Shown piece by piece: positions 27,412-35,730 of a stretch of DNA of 64,000 bases. The position numbers were made by a program, and so were the translations under genes. Source of the DNA: an uncultured Pelagibacteraceae bacterium (GTDB lineage: Bacteria > Pseudomonadota > Alphaproteobacteria > Pelagibacterales > Pelagibacteraceae); NCBI GenBank assembly GCA_902579605.1, contig CACHHD010000003.1, positions 1 through 64,000 on the forward strand, given 5' to 3'. Positions within the stretch are counted from its first letter, which is position 1. Each line of letters starts with the position of its first letter. Below the pieces are notes generated by a model that was given only the letters and a program-made list of their open reading frames with translations, was not told the DNA's origin and made no database searches.

Positions 27412-29081
27412 TGACCAGTATCCTCTTCTACATCTATTAGGTTAGCATCATCAAATGTTTCGATTATCGTTTTGATTTTTATATTGTTTTTGGCTTTATC
27501 TATTTTGTTTTCTTTAAGTTCATATTTTTTTTCAAATATTGTTTTTTCTCCGATCTTTTTATTAAGTGAAATAATCCATCTCTCACCAGTCCATTTAAGT
27601 AATTTTTCACTTAAGATTTTAATAAAATTTTTGTTTAGTTTTTCATTGAAACTAATGTCTATGTTTCCTTTGCTAAAATTTACAAGTTTCACGTTTCTTT
27701 CTAAATCATATTTAAGTTCAATTTCGTTTTCACTGTTAGCAAGTTTTACTATATCTTCAAATGTATTTATTTTGGTTTTAATTAATTTGTCATTATTTAG
27801 TTTTGGTTTTTCAATTAAACTGGTCTTGACTTGATCGGTGTTTTTGAGTTGGTTCTTAACTTTAAGTGATTTGTTTTCTTGAAAGTTGTCTTTGTTTTTT
27901 AAAATTTTTTTTTGGTCTCCACTTAACTTTGTGTCTACAAAGGATTTTTCTTCCACGTTTCCACCTATACTAATTAGATGGATTAATTGTAAAATATACA
28001 TTTCCAAAGTTATTTCTTCGTCATTTATTATTCTAAGGTCATCAATTGTTTTTATTGTAAATTGCCAAAAGATTCCAATATCATTTATATCTATTCCATT
28101 TGAAATATTGTTTATTAAATTAATTTCCTCCTCTGGTAAAACCTTGTCGTTTTCAATTGTACCGAGGCTTAATTTTCTATTTATCAAACTTAATATATCT
28201 AAAATATCATTTAAAAAATGTTTAGCCTCAATTCCATCCGAGAATAGCTCCTTCAATATATTTATCGCATTTTGTGAATTACCTTCAAAAACTTCTTTTA
28301 AAATTTGTATCACTTTGCCTCTATCGGCCAGGCCCAGCATATTTCTTAGATCTTGATCTCTAACTTCATTATTTGAAGTTACATTCTGGTAACTTAAGGC
28401 TCTATCTAATAGTGAAATACCGTCTCTTACAGATCCCTCTGAAACTTGAGAAATAATTCTTAAGGCTTTTGAGGAGATGTTTCCATTTTCTTTTTTAGAA
28501 ATATTTTCTAGATGTTTATAAATGCTTTCAATATTCACACGTTTTAAATCAAATCTTTGGCATCTAGAAAGAATAGTGATAGGAATTTTTTTAACTTCTG
28601 TAGTTGCAAGTATAAATTTTAAACTTAGTGGCGGTTCCTCTAAAGTTTTTAGCAACCCATTGAAAGCTTGTTTTGATAACATATGCACTTCATCTATTAT
28701 AAATATTTTAAATTTAGCGCTTGTAGGACTATACTTTGAGTTTTCAATTAAATCTCTTATGTCATCAATTCCTGTTTTTGATGCAGCGTCCATTTCAAGA
28801 ACATCAATATGATTCGAGTTAGCTATTTCCACACATGTTTGGCAAAAATTTTTTTTATCACAAATACTGTCTTTAGAACTTTTTTCGCAATTTAATGCTT
28901 TTGCTATTAATCTAGCGGTAGTAGTTTTTCCTACTCCTCTAATTCCAGTTAGAAGATAGGCGTTGGGTGTCCTTCCTGTTTTAATTCCGTTTGTAATTGT
29001 TTTAGATAAAATTTCTTGGCCAATTAAGTCACTAAAATTTTGCGGTCTGTATTTTAAAGCTAAAATTTTGTTATGTTTCAT
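27408..29081 (-). CDS. dnaX: DNA polymerase III subunit gamma/tau
   Basis: I start at the ATG at 29081 (MKHNKILALKYRPQNF), giving 557 residues; the track's extra 12 residues come from the SRP RNA gene. The clamp-loader ATPase shows ALKYRPQNFSDLIGQE, Walker A GIRGVGKTTTARLIAKALNC, four zinc cysteines (NCEKSS..CDKKNFCQTC), Walker B IFIIDEVHML and sensor ILATTE. The C-terminal third is a low-complexity Lys/Asn linker and a weakly conserved tau domain. A run of nine A residues at codon ~390 could allow slippage to a gamma-like short form. Confidence 0.95.
   Translation of the reverse strand: MKHNKILALKYRPQNFSDLIGQEILSKTITNGIKTGRTPNAYLLTGIRGVGKTTTARLIAKALNCEKSSKDSICDKKNFCQTCVEIANSNHIDVLEMDAASKTGIDDIRDLIENSKYSPTSAKFKIFIIDEVHMLSKQAFNGLLKTLEEPPLSLKFILATTEVKKIPITILSRCQRFDLKRVNIESIYKHLENISKKENGNISSKALRIISQVSEGSVRDGISLLDRALSYQNVTSNNEVRDQDLRNMLGLADRGKVIQILKEVFEGNSQNAINILKELFSDGIEAKHFLNDILDILSLINRKLSLGTIENDKVLPEEEINLINNISNGIDINDIGIFWQFTIKTIDDLRIINDEEITLEMYILQLIHLISIGGNVEEKSFVDTKLSGDQKKILKNKDNFQENKSLKVKNQLKNTDQVKTSLIEKPKLNNDKLIKTKINTFEDIVKLANSENEIELKYDLERNVKLVNFSKGNIDISFNEKLNKNFIKILSEKLLKWTGERWIISLNKKIGEKTIFEKKYELKENKIDKAKNNIKIKTIIETFDDANLIDVEEDTGQ
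27905..27913 (-). other. A9 run in dnaX, possible slippage site
   Basis: On the minus strand the frame reads CAA AAA AAA ATT at about codon 390, just past the ATPase and collar domains. Slipping by -1 would add about 14 codons and stop at a TAA; slipping by +1 would stop almost at once. Either gives a protein near 390-405 residues, similar to a gamma subunit. Long A-runs are common in this genome, so this may be chance. Confidence 0.35.
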
Positions 29082-29087
29082 TTTATA

Positions 29088-29177
29088 GAGGCAGGCAACA
29101 ACCTGAATAATTTTCACTACGGCTGCTTCTTTTCAGACCTGACCGGGTTAATGAAACATCCACCTGATGCCAACCTC
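29088..29177 (-). ncRNA. ffs: Signal recognition particle RNA (4.5S type)
   Basis: The minus strand carries the SRP core GGTCAGGTCTGAAAAGAAGC followed by AGCC, close to the conserved GGUCAGG...GGAAG-CAGCC loop bound by Ffh. The ends pair as GAGGTTGGCA (29177-29168) with TGCCTGCCTC (29097-29088), giving a ~90-base hairpin RNA. It pairs with Ffh to target membrane proteins. Location immediately upstream of dnaX is common in bacteria; here the dnaX ATG is only six bases past the RNA's paired 3' end. Confidence 0.93.
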
Positions 29178-29234
29178 AAACTGATTATATCAAGATATTT
29201 TTGATTACTACAAGTGTAGAATTTTTTTTGTGGA

Positions 29235-30077
29235 CTAATTTTGCCTAAAATTTGATGCTTCATAAACGCCCAAAATATCTAAGCTTTCAGTATGAAAACC
29301 TAGTTCCTCTAAAGCGTTTTGAACAGATTTTTGCTCAAGATGACCCTCGAAATCTAAATAAAAATTTGTTTGTGCGAATGTATTCTTAACTGAGAAGCTC
29401 TCAAGCTTAGTCATGTTTACTTGGTTTGTTGCGAATCCGCCTAAAGATTTATATAGCGCAGCTGGCTCACTTTTTAATCTAAAAATACAAGTTGTAATAT
29501 ATTTTTTTCCTTTTTGGTATTCAGGTTGTTGAACATTTTTTCCCATTATTAAAAATCTCGTTACATTGCCTTTTTCATCTTCAATATTTTCTTTCAAGAT
29601 TTTTAGTTTATAAATATTTGCAGAAAGTTTAGATGCAATAGCAGCAATAGAATTATCTTTGCCGTCTGCTAACTCTCTAGCGGAGCCTGCTGTATCAGCC
29701 GATATAATCGTTTTAAATTTGTTATTCATTATAATTTTTTGACACTGTCCAATAGCCTGGGCATGGCTTCGAACATACTTTATATCTTCAATTTTAGAAT
29801 TCTCTTTTGCAAGGAGATTATGTTCAACTTTCTGAAAATGTTCTGCATGAATTTGCAGTTTATATTTTGGTAATAAATAATGAATATCTGCAACTCTTCC
29901 TGCTAAAGAATTTTCAAGAGGTATTACTATTTTATAATCTTCATCTTCAAACGCTACTTTAAATGTTTCTTCAAAAGTTGCACAGGTTTTAATCTCTGCA
30001 TTTTCAAAAAGTTCATTAATTGCGATGTGGGAGTAAGCCCCTAGTTCACCTTGAAATGCTACTTTACTTTTTTTCAT
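29235..30077 (-). CDS. pheA: Prephenate dehydratase
   Basis: The 280-residue monofunctional enzyme begins KVAFQGELGAYSHIAI, has VIPLENSLAGRV and the catalytic-region DTAGSARELA, followed by VTRFLIMGK. A C-terminal ACT domain (FRLKSEPAALYKSLGGF, then KLESF) should bind phenylalanine for feedback. It makes phenylpyruvate. No chorismate mutase domain is fused. It overlaps kdsB by 14 bases, an unusual pairing of aromatic and Kdo synthesis that reflects packing rather than a pathway. Confidence 0.95.
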   Translation of the reverse strand: MKKSKVAFQGELGAYSHIAINELFENAEIKTCATFEETFKVAFEDEDYKIVIPLENSLAGRVADIHYLLPKYKLQIHAEHFQKVEHNLLAKENSKIEDIKYVRSHAQAIGQCQKIIMNNKFKTIISADTAGSARELADGKDNSIAAIASKLSANIYKLKILKENIEDEKGNVTRFLIMGKNVQQPEYQKGKKYITTCIFRLKSEPAALYKSLGGFATNQVNMTKLESFSVKNTFAQTNFYLDFEGHLEQKSVQNALEELGFHTESLDILGVYEASNFRQN

Positions 30078-30810
30078 TTTTCTTCATTAAATCCTGTACA
30101 GCTTTAAAATCTTCCTCAGTATCTATACTAAGAGGTGAAGAGGAAGTAAATCCAACATGAATTTTCATATTGTTATCTAATGCTCTAAGTTGTTCTAAGT
30201 TTCTTTCTAATTCTCTTTTTGTACGTTTTAGAGTTACATACCTTATTAAAGCTTCCTTAGTAAAGGCATAAATTCCAATATGATGGTAAATATTTTTATT
30301 TTTTGAAACATCATTTTCTCTATAAAAATCAATTGCTACTTCAAATTGTTTATTTGACAAAACTTTGCTCGCTAAAACTTTAACATTGTTAACATTATTA
30401 ATTTCATCTTTATCTTTAAATTTACTTCCTAAAGTTGCTATGTCGCATAAATTTTTCTTCATATAATTTGATAAAGTTCGAATAGCTGCCGGATCTATGT
30501 TTGGCATGTCTCCTTGTAAATTAATTATTATTTTTGGTTTCTTTCTAAGAAATTTATCAAAAACCTCAAAAATCCTATCAGTGCCTGTTTCATGATTAAG
30601 TTTTGTTATTATACAAGTTCCTTTTACTGAGGTTACAAGATCACAAATTTCTTTATTAGGTGATGTGACGATAACTTCTCCTACATTCGCATTTTTTGCA
30701 GCCTCATACACATGCAATATCATCTCTTTGTTATTAATTTTTTTTAAAGGCTTATTAGGTAATCTTGATGCCTCTAGCCTGGTTGGAATAATAATTACAT
30801 TATCAGTCAT
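30064..30810 (-). CDS. kdsB: CMP-Kdo synthetase
   Basis: The 248-residue protein is 3-deoxy-manno-octulosonate cytidylyltransferase: VIIPTRLEASRLPNKPL is the nucleotidyltransferase start, with INLQGDMPNIDP and HIGIYAFTKEAL typical of KdsB. It activates Kdo with CTP for WaaA. Length matches the family (about 250). It is the first gene of a two-gene minus-strand unit with pheA, and is divergent from the cytochrome c gene 69 bases away. Confidence 0.95.
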   Translation of the reverse strand: MTDNVIIIPTRLEASRLPNKPLKKINNKEMILHVYEAAKNANVGEVIVTSPNKEICDLVTSVKGTCIITKLNHETGTDRIFEVFDKFLRKKPKIIINLQGDMPNIDPAAIRTLSNYMKKNLCDIATLGSKFKDKDEINNVNNVKVLASKVLSNKQFEVAIDFYRENDVSKNKNIYHHIGIYAFTKEALIRYVTLKRTKRELERNLEQLRALDNNMKIHVGFTSSSPLSIDTEEDFKAVQDLMKKNEKK

Positions 30811-30879
30811 ATATTTATGCGGCTAAAATGACGCAAAAAAGTATTTTAATTTAGAGTTTTTTTTTCAAACTCATGTTAT

Positions 30880-31452
30880 ATGTTTAAAATACTTATCAAA
30901 GAAATGGATAGTTTTGAAATAAATAAAATTATAGCTGCGGTATTGCTTACAGCTTTAATAATAATAGGTATCGGTAAAATAGCCGATATACTTTTTTTTG
31001 TCGAAAAACCTAAATTAACTGCTTATAAAGTAGAGGGTATTGATCAAAAAACTTCTGGCAAAGAAATATCTATTAAATCCAATGAAATTGAGGAAACTGT
31101 TGATATAAAAGCTCTTTTAGCAATGGGTGATATAAGTCATGGTGAAAAAGTTTTTAAAAAATGTTCAGCTTGCCACATGATTGTTTCTGATGGAAAAAAT
31201 AAAATTGGCCCAAATCTTTGGAGTGTAATAGGAAGAAAAGCCGGATCAGTAGCAGATTATAATTATTCGAAAGCAATGGTAGCTTACGGAAAAGAATGGG
31301 ATTTTAAAGAGATGAATTCATACTTAATAAAACCTCAAGCATACATAAAAGGAACTAAAATGGCTTTTGCCGGCCTAAGAAAAGAGAAAGATAGAGCGTC
31401 TGTTATTTTGTATATGAATTCGAAAAGCTCGGCCCCAAAAGCATTACCTTAG
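30880..31452 (+). CDS. Membrane-anchored cytochrome c (CycM-like)
   Basis: The 190-residue protein has an N-terminal signal anchor (IIAAVLLTALIIIGIGKIADILFF), a linker of about 60 residues and a class I cytochrome c domain. The haem motif is KKCSACH; IGPNLWSVIGRKAG and GTKMAF supply the axial methionine region. This is the layout of alphaproteobacterial CycM, which carries electrons from the bc1 complex to cytochrome c oxidase. The domain faces the periplasm. It overlaps the convergent argF gene by four bases. Confidence 0.9.
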   Translation: MFKILIKEMDSFEINKIIAAVLLTALIIIGIGKIADILFFVEKPKLTAYKVEGIDQKTSGKEISIKSNEIEETVDIKALLAMGDISHGEKVFKKCSACHMIVSDGKNKIGPNLWSVIGRKAGSVADYNYSKAMVAYGKEWDFKEMNSYLIKPQAYIKGTKMAFAGLRKEKDRASVILYMNSKSSAPKALP

Positions 31453-32375
31453 TTTAAGCACCAATTAATAATACTTTTTTGAGCGTGAACTCTATTAGAG
31501 GCTTGTTGCCAAACTACAGATTTTTCTCCATCAATTATTTCATCAGTAACTTCTTCCCCTCTACCGACAGGGAGACAGTGCATAAATATACAGTCGCTTT
31601 TAGCAAGTTTTAAAAGTTTATTATTGACTTGATAATCTTTTAGAGATTTTTTTTTCTCTTTTTTATTTACTTTATCATTCATAGAAATCCATTTATCTGT
31701 CATTATACAGTCTGCGTTCTTTACAGCCTCTCTTGGATCTTTAGTTATAAAAATTTTCGATTTATTTTTTGATGCCCATTTTAATATATTATTATTAGGA
31801 CTGTATTTTTTTGGGCATCCAATATTCAAATTGAACTTAAATTTAACTGCGGCCTCTATAAATGAATTTGACATATTATTATTGCCATCACCTATCCATG
31901 AGATAGTTTTTCCCTCAATATTTCCGTTGTTTTCTTCAAAGGTTAAAATATCAGACATAACCTGGCATGGATGACTTTGATCTGATAATCCATTTATTAC
32001 AGGTATTGTTGAATATTTTGAAAATTCATCCAGATTTTTATGAGAAGATGTTCTTATCATAAGTATATCTGCATATTCAGATAAAACTCTGGCAGTGTCT
32101 TTTAAACTTTCATCTCCTTTACCATAATGTATTCCGTCAGGATTTAAAATTGTAGAAGAACCTCCTAATTGCTTAATGGCTAAATCAAAAGATATTCTTG
32201 TTCTCGTAGATGGCTTTTCAAAAATCATTATCATTGATTTTCCATCTAAAGGTTTGTCTTTATCTATAGAAGATTTATTCTGACCTTGTCTTTTGTTTTT
32301 TCTGTCTTTAGCTTCATCAATTATATTTCTAAGTAAAGATGAGGAATGATCAGCAATATTTAAAAAGTTTTTCAT
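31449..32375 (-). CDS. argF: Ornithine carbamoyltransferase
   Basis: The 308-residue enzyme has the carbamoyl-phosphate motif KPSTRTRISFD, QSHPCQVMSDI (ornithine carbamoyltransferase type), WIGDGNNNMSNS and the C-terminal FMHCLPVGRGEEVTDE. It makes citrulline in arginine synthesis. It overlaps argD by four bases (ATGA), so the two arginine genes form an operon transcribed from upstream of argD. Confidence 0.96.
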   Translation of the reverse strand: MKNFLNIADHSSSLLRNIIDEAKDRKNKRQGQNKSSIDKDKPLDGKSMIMIFEKPSTRTRISFDLAIKQLGGSSTILNPDGIHYGKGDESLKDTARVLSEYADILMIRTSSHKNLDEFSKYSTIPVINGLSDQSHPCQVMSDILTFEENNGNIEGKTISWIGDGNNNMSNSFIEAAVKFKFNLNIGCPKKYSPNNNILKWASKNKSKIFITKDPREAVKNADCIMTDKWISMNDKVNKKEKKKSLKDYQVNNKLLKLAKSDCIFMHCLPVGRGEEVTDEIIDGEKSVVWQQASNRVHAQKSIINWCLN

Positions 32376-33538
32376 TTATAACTCTTACATACTTTATTAA
32401 TAATTGTCACTGCTTGATCAATTTCTTTTTTTGATACATTTAAGGGAGGTAGTATTCTTACTACATTTTCTGCAGCTCTGATGGTAAGCAGTTTTTCTCT
32501 CATTAATTTTTCTATAAATTTTGCTTGGTTTACTTTAACCTGAAGTCCTAATAACAAACCTGTTCCTCTTACTTCTTTAATTACTTTTTGATTTTGAAGT
32601 TGAATATTATTTAATTTTGCTTTGAAATATCTGCTTGTATTTCTAACATTTTTTAAAAAATTCTTTTTAAAAATTACATCTAAAACTGCATTACCTACAC
32701 TCATTGCTAAGGGATTCCCTCCAAATGTTGTTCCGTGAGAGCCTGGTTTCATCGTAGATGCTACTTTCTTATTTACTAAACAGGCGCCTATTGGAAATCC
32801 GCCACCTATACCTTTTGCGATTGGCACAATATCCGGCTTAATCTTTGCATATTCGAATGCAAAAAATTTACCAGATCTTCCTATTCCGCATTGAACTTCA
32901 TCCAGAATTAAGAGTATCTTTTTTTTATTACAGAGTTTTCTAAGGCCTTTTAAACAAAAATCTGGAATTACTTTTATTCCACCTTCTCCCATTATTGTTT
33001 CAATCATTATTGCAGCAGTTTTTTTTGTAATTTTTTTTTCTAAATCCTGATGATTACCAAATGTAAAATGATCGAAACCAGCAACTTTTGGGCCAAAACC
33101 CTCTGTCATTTTTTTACTATTGCTTGCAAAAATTGTAGCCAAAGTTCTTCCATGAAAACTGTTATTTATACAAAGAATTCTATTTTTGTTTGGTTTTCCT
33201 TTAGAATGAAAATATTTTCTCGCAATTTTAATTGCTAATTCAGTTGCTTCTGCTCCTGAATTTTGAAATGCAACAAAATTCGCAAATGTTTTTTGAGTCA
33301 ATCTTTTAGCAAGTTTCTCCTGCTCAGGAATATTAAAGGCATTTGAAACATGCCAAAGTTTTTTTGATTGTGAATTTACAGCTTTAATCAAATGAGGATG
33401 GCTGTGACCCAAGCTATTGACTGCAATACCTTGAACAAAATCTAAATATTTTTTTCCATTATTTGAATAAAGGTAAGAACCTTTGCCTCTTTTAAAGGAT
33501 ATTTTTTTTCTGTTATATGTTTGTAAAATAGCACTCAT
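32372..33538 (-). CDS. argD: Acetylornithine aminotransferase
   Basis: The 388-residue PLP enzyme shows NSGAEATELAIKIAR, NSFHGRTLAT, LILDEVQCGIGRSG and the PLP lysine in IVPIAKGIGGGFPIGA, then HGTTFGGNPLAMS. It belongs to class III aminotransferases and converts N-acetylglutamate semialdehyde to N-acetylornithine; it may also serve lysine synthesis as a succinyldiaminopimelate aminotransferase. The stop of the ABC-2 permease gene is two bases upstream. Confidence 0.95.
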   Translation of the reverse strand: MSAILQTYNRKKISFKRGKGSYLYSNNGKKYLDFVQGIAVNSLGHSHPHLIKAVNSQSKKLWHVSNAFNIPEQEKLAKRLTQKTFANFVAFQNSGAEATELAIKIARKYFHSKGKPNKNRILCINNSFHGRTLATIFASNSKKMTEGFGPKVAGFDHFTFGNHQDLEKKITKKTAAIMIETIMGEGGIKVIPDFCLKGLRKLCNKKKILLILDEVQCGIGRSGKFFAFEYAKIKPDIVPIAKGIGGGFPIGACLVNKKVASTMKPGSHGTTFGGNPLAMSVGNAVLDVIFKKNFLKNVRNTSRYFKAKLNNIQLQNQKVIKEVRGTGLLLGLQVKVNQAKFIEKLMREKLLTIRAAENVVRILPPLNVSKKEIDQAVTIINKVCKSYK

Positions 33539-33540
33539 TT

Positions 33541-34356
33541 TTAAGATTTAATTTTATACCCTTTTTTATACAATATATAAGCAATAAACCAAATTAATAA
33601 ACTTGAGATCGATAAATAAATTAGTCCAAAAAAAATAGAGCCATCTGATTGTCCTAGAAAGCTATATCTAAATCCATCTATCATGTAGAAAAATGGATTT
33701 GCTTTACTAATGATTTGTAATGTCTCTGGCAGTCTTTCTATTGAATAAAAAGTACCTGATAAAAAAGATAAAGGAATTATGATAAAGTTAGTAACTGTTG
33801 CCATATGATCAAACTTTTCTGCCCAGAGTCCTGCTATAATTCCAAGAGCCCCAAGAGAAAAAGCAGATAACAGAGTAAAAGCTACCAAAGTTATAAAATT
33901 TTTAATTTCAAGATCGATAAATAAATAAAATACTAATAATGAAATGACTGCAATTAATACACTTCTCGTAACTGAGGCGAGAGTAACAGCTAGTGTAACT
34001 TCACCAGCAGATAAAGGAGCATAAACTAAATCAACAATATTTCCTTGAATTTTCCCTATCATAAATGAAGATGACGAGTGGGAAAAAGCTTGTTGAATGA
34101 TTTGCATCGCTATTAAACCTGGTGCTAGAAAAACAATAAAAGGCACACCTAATACATCTCCTCTATCATTTCCTATTGCTAAAGATAGTACTGATAGGAA
34201 TAAAAGAGATGTGATGAGTGGAGAAAATAAAGTTTGTATCCAAACAATAAGAAATCTTAACACTTCTTTTTTATAAAGTGTCCAAGCACCTATCCAATTT
34301 ACTGAACCAAATCTTCTTGTTCCAATTTTATATTTTCCAGATATTTCAACCATCAA
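33541..34356 (-). CDS. ABC-2 type transporter permease
   Basis: The 271-residue protein has six predicted transmembrane helices and an ABC-2 layout (TLFSPLITSLLFLSVLSLAIG, SSSFMIGKIQGNIVDLVYAPL, IIIPLSFLSGTFYSIERLPE). The family exports drugs, polysaccharides or lipids, usually with an ATPase encoded beside it. No such ATPase is adjacent here: argD lies downstream and gcrA is divergent. The start could be the first or second Met (MMVEISG). Substrate unknown. Confidence 0.85.
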   Translation of the reverse strand: MMVEISGKYKIGTRRFGSVNWIGAWTLYKKEVLRFLIVWIQTLFSPLITSLLFLSVLSLAIGNDRGDVLGVPFIVFLAPGLIAMQIIQQAFSHSSSSFMIGKIQGNIVDLVYAPLSAGEVTLAVTLASVTRSVLIAVISLLVFYLFIDLEIKNFITLVAFTLLSAFSLGALGIIAGLWAEKFDHMATVTNFIIIPLSFLSGTFYSIERLPETLQIISKANPFFYMIDGFRYSFLGQSDGSIFFGLIYLSISSLLIWFIAYILYKKGYKIKS

Positions 34357-34478
34357 TAGTCTTATAACTTTAAATTATGAAAAAACTGTGTAAAACTCTA
34401 CTTACCCTCAGACTATAAGCTTTTTATGTTTGAAAAAGCCCTACAAACACTAAATACTGTAATTAAATTTTACTAATC

Positions 34479-34492
34479 TACTATATATAGTA
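34479..34492. promoter_or_regulatory. Palindrome upstream of gcrA
   Basis: TACTATATATAGTA is a perfect 14-base palindrome centred about 18 bases upstream of the gcrA ATG. It may be a regulator-binding site overlapping the promoter or first transcribed bases. No GANTC methylation site is present in 34357-34503. In AT-rich DNA a short palindrome of this kind can arise by chance. Confidence 0.35.
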
Positions 34493-34503
34493 TAAGTTGA
34501 ATT

Positions 34504-35010
34504 ATGAGCTGGACTGACGAAAAAGTACAAAAATTAAAGGAACTTTGGAAAAAGGGCCATACTGCTAGTCAAATAGCAGAGATGTTAGGGGATACAACAA
34601 GGAATGCGGTAATTGGAAAAGCCCATAGATTAAATTTAGAAGCTAGAGCTCCTTCTAAAAGTTCTCATACTTCAGGAGCTAGTTCAGGCCAAAATAAAAT
34701 CCAAAGAAGACCTTCTCAACAACCGCTTACAAGAAAACAAAAATTTCAATCAATATTACTTGATAAAAACTTTGAACCTGAGAACCCTAAATCTTTAGAA
34801 GAATTATCTGAAAACACATGTAAATGGCCCATAGGTCATCCAAATGAGGAAAGTTTTTATTTCTGTGGTAGAAAACCAGAAGAAGATTTCCCTTATTGCA
34901 AATTACACGTTTTATACGCGTTTCAACCTAAAGGTCAAAAAGAGGATGTTCTGGATAAGGATGATGAAGTACCAGAATTTATTGAGAAAAAAGTTAAATC
35001 TTCGGCCTAA
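34504..35010 (+). CDS. gcrA: GcrA-type cell cycle regulator
   Basis: The 168-residue protein has the GcrA N-terminus MSWTDEKVQKLKELWKKG, then SQIAEMLGDTTRNAVIGKAHRL, a helix-turn-helix that reads DNA methylated at GANTC in Caulobacter. A low-complexity linker follows, and a C-terminal zinc-like cluster has Cys residues in TCKWPIG, FYFCGRK and PYCKLHVLY. GcrA binds sigma-70 and activates promoters. It marks the host as an alphaproteobacterium. It is transcribed alone, divergent from the ABC permease. Confidence 0.9.
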   Translation: MSWTDEKVQKLKELWKKGHTASQIAEMLGDTTRNAVIGKAHRLNLEARAPSKSSHTSGASSGQNKIQRRPSQQPLTRKQKFQSILLDKNFEPENPKSLEELSENTCKWPIGHPNEESFYFCGRKPEEDFPYCKLHVLYAFQPKGQKEDVLDKDDEVPEFIEKKVKSSA

Positions 35011-35058
35011 TTCATAAAATCTTAACAATTCTATAATAAACTTGAAAGGAGGTAAAAA

Positions 35059-35298
35059 ATGGTCATATCAATCAAATATTTGAAGTGGATAAGCACAGTT
35101 TTAACATTGTTTGGAATATTAACTTTTTATTTAGATTATTATCCTTACAGTATGGTGCCACACGGTTTAGGAATTATTGGATGGACAATTGTCGGTAAGA
35201 TAACTAAGGACAATCCATTGCTAATGAATTTTTCACTACAAATACCTATAATGATTGCTGGAATAATAAAATATTCTTATAGCCAGGGTATTTTTTAA
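35059..35298 (+). CDS. Small membrane protein, unknown
   Basis: The 79-residue product has two or three hydrophobic helices (ISTVLTLFGILTFYL, PHGLGIIGWTIVGKI, IPIMIAGIIKYSY) and no motif that I recognise. Its start is supported by a near-perfect Shine-Dalgarno, GAAAGGAGGT, seven bases before the ATG, stronger than those of its neighbours. It ends directly against the arsC ATG, so it is probably co-transcribed with arsC and the aquaporin gene. A role in that small cassette is inference. Confidence 0.7.
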   Translation: MVISIKYLKWISTVLTLFGILTFYLDYYPYSMVPHGLGIIGWTIVGKITKDNPLLMNFSLQIPIMIAGIIKYSYSQGIF

Positions 35299-35730
35299 AT
35301 GAAAAATATACTTTTTGTTTGTACTGGAAACTCAGCAAGAAGTATTATTGCAGAAACAATTATGGACAATAAATATAAAAAAAAATTTAAAGCTTTTAGT
35401 GCTGGTAGCAAACCATCTGGAAAAATAAATGAACATGTAAAGAAATTTCTTGAAAACAGAAACTTTGATCTATCTGGTTATTATTCAAAAAATTTTAATG
35501 ATTTTTTAAAAAAGGATATAAAATTTTACCAGGTATTTACAGTTTGTTCGAATGCAAATAATGAGGTTTGTCCTGTATGGCCTGAAAAAGATAAAATAAT
35601 CCACTGGGATTTGGATGATCCCGTTGTAAAAATTCAAAAAGCTAAAAGCGATGATGAAATAAATTCAATAATTGCTAACACTTACAACATAATTGAAAAA
35701 AAAATAGAAGATTGGATTAAAGATGCGTAA
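35299..35730 (+). CDS. arsC: Arsenate reductase, LMW-phosphatase type
   Basis: The 143-residue protein begins ILFVCTGNSARSIIAE, the CX5R phosphatase loop of low-molecular-weight phosphatase-type ArsC. It continues with FSAGSKPSG, FTVCSNANNEVCPVWP and HWDLDDP; the C-x6-C pair in FTVCSNANNEVC supplies the redox cysteines and DDP the general-acid region. It reduces arsenate to arsenite with thioredoxin or glutathione. It overlaps the aquaporin gene by eight bases, which suggests arsenite leaves through that channel. Confidence 0.9.
   Translation: MKNILFVCTGNSARSIIAETIMDNKYKKKFKAFSAGSKPSGKINEHVKKFLENRNFDLSGYYSKNFNDFLKKDIKFYQVFTVCSNANNEVCPVWPEKDKIIHWDLDDPVVKIQKAKSDDEINSIIANTYNIIEKKIEDWIKDA

Noticed and set aside
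27472-28356. Plus-strand ORFs of 120 and 156 residues opposite dnaX
   Set aside because: Both are reverse-strand shadows of dnaX with Ser/Leu/Phe-rich composition and no ribosome site.
29082-29117. N-terminal extension of dnaX in the ORF track
   Set aside because: These codons are part of the SRP RNA; the conserved DnaX N-terminus begins at the ATG at 29081.
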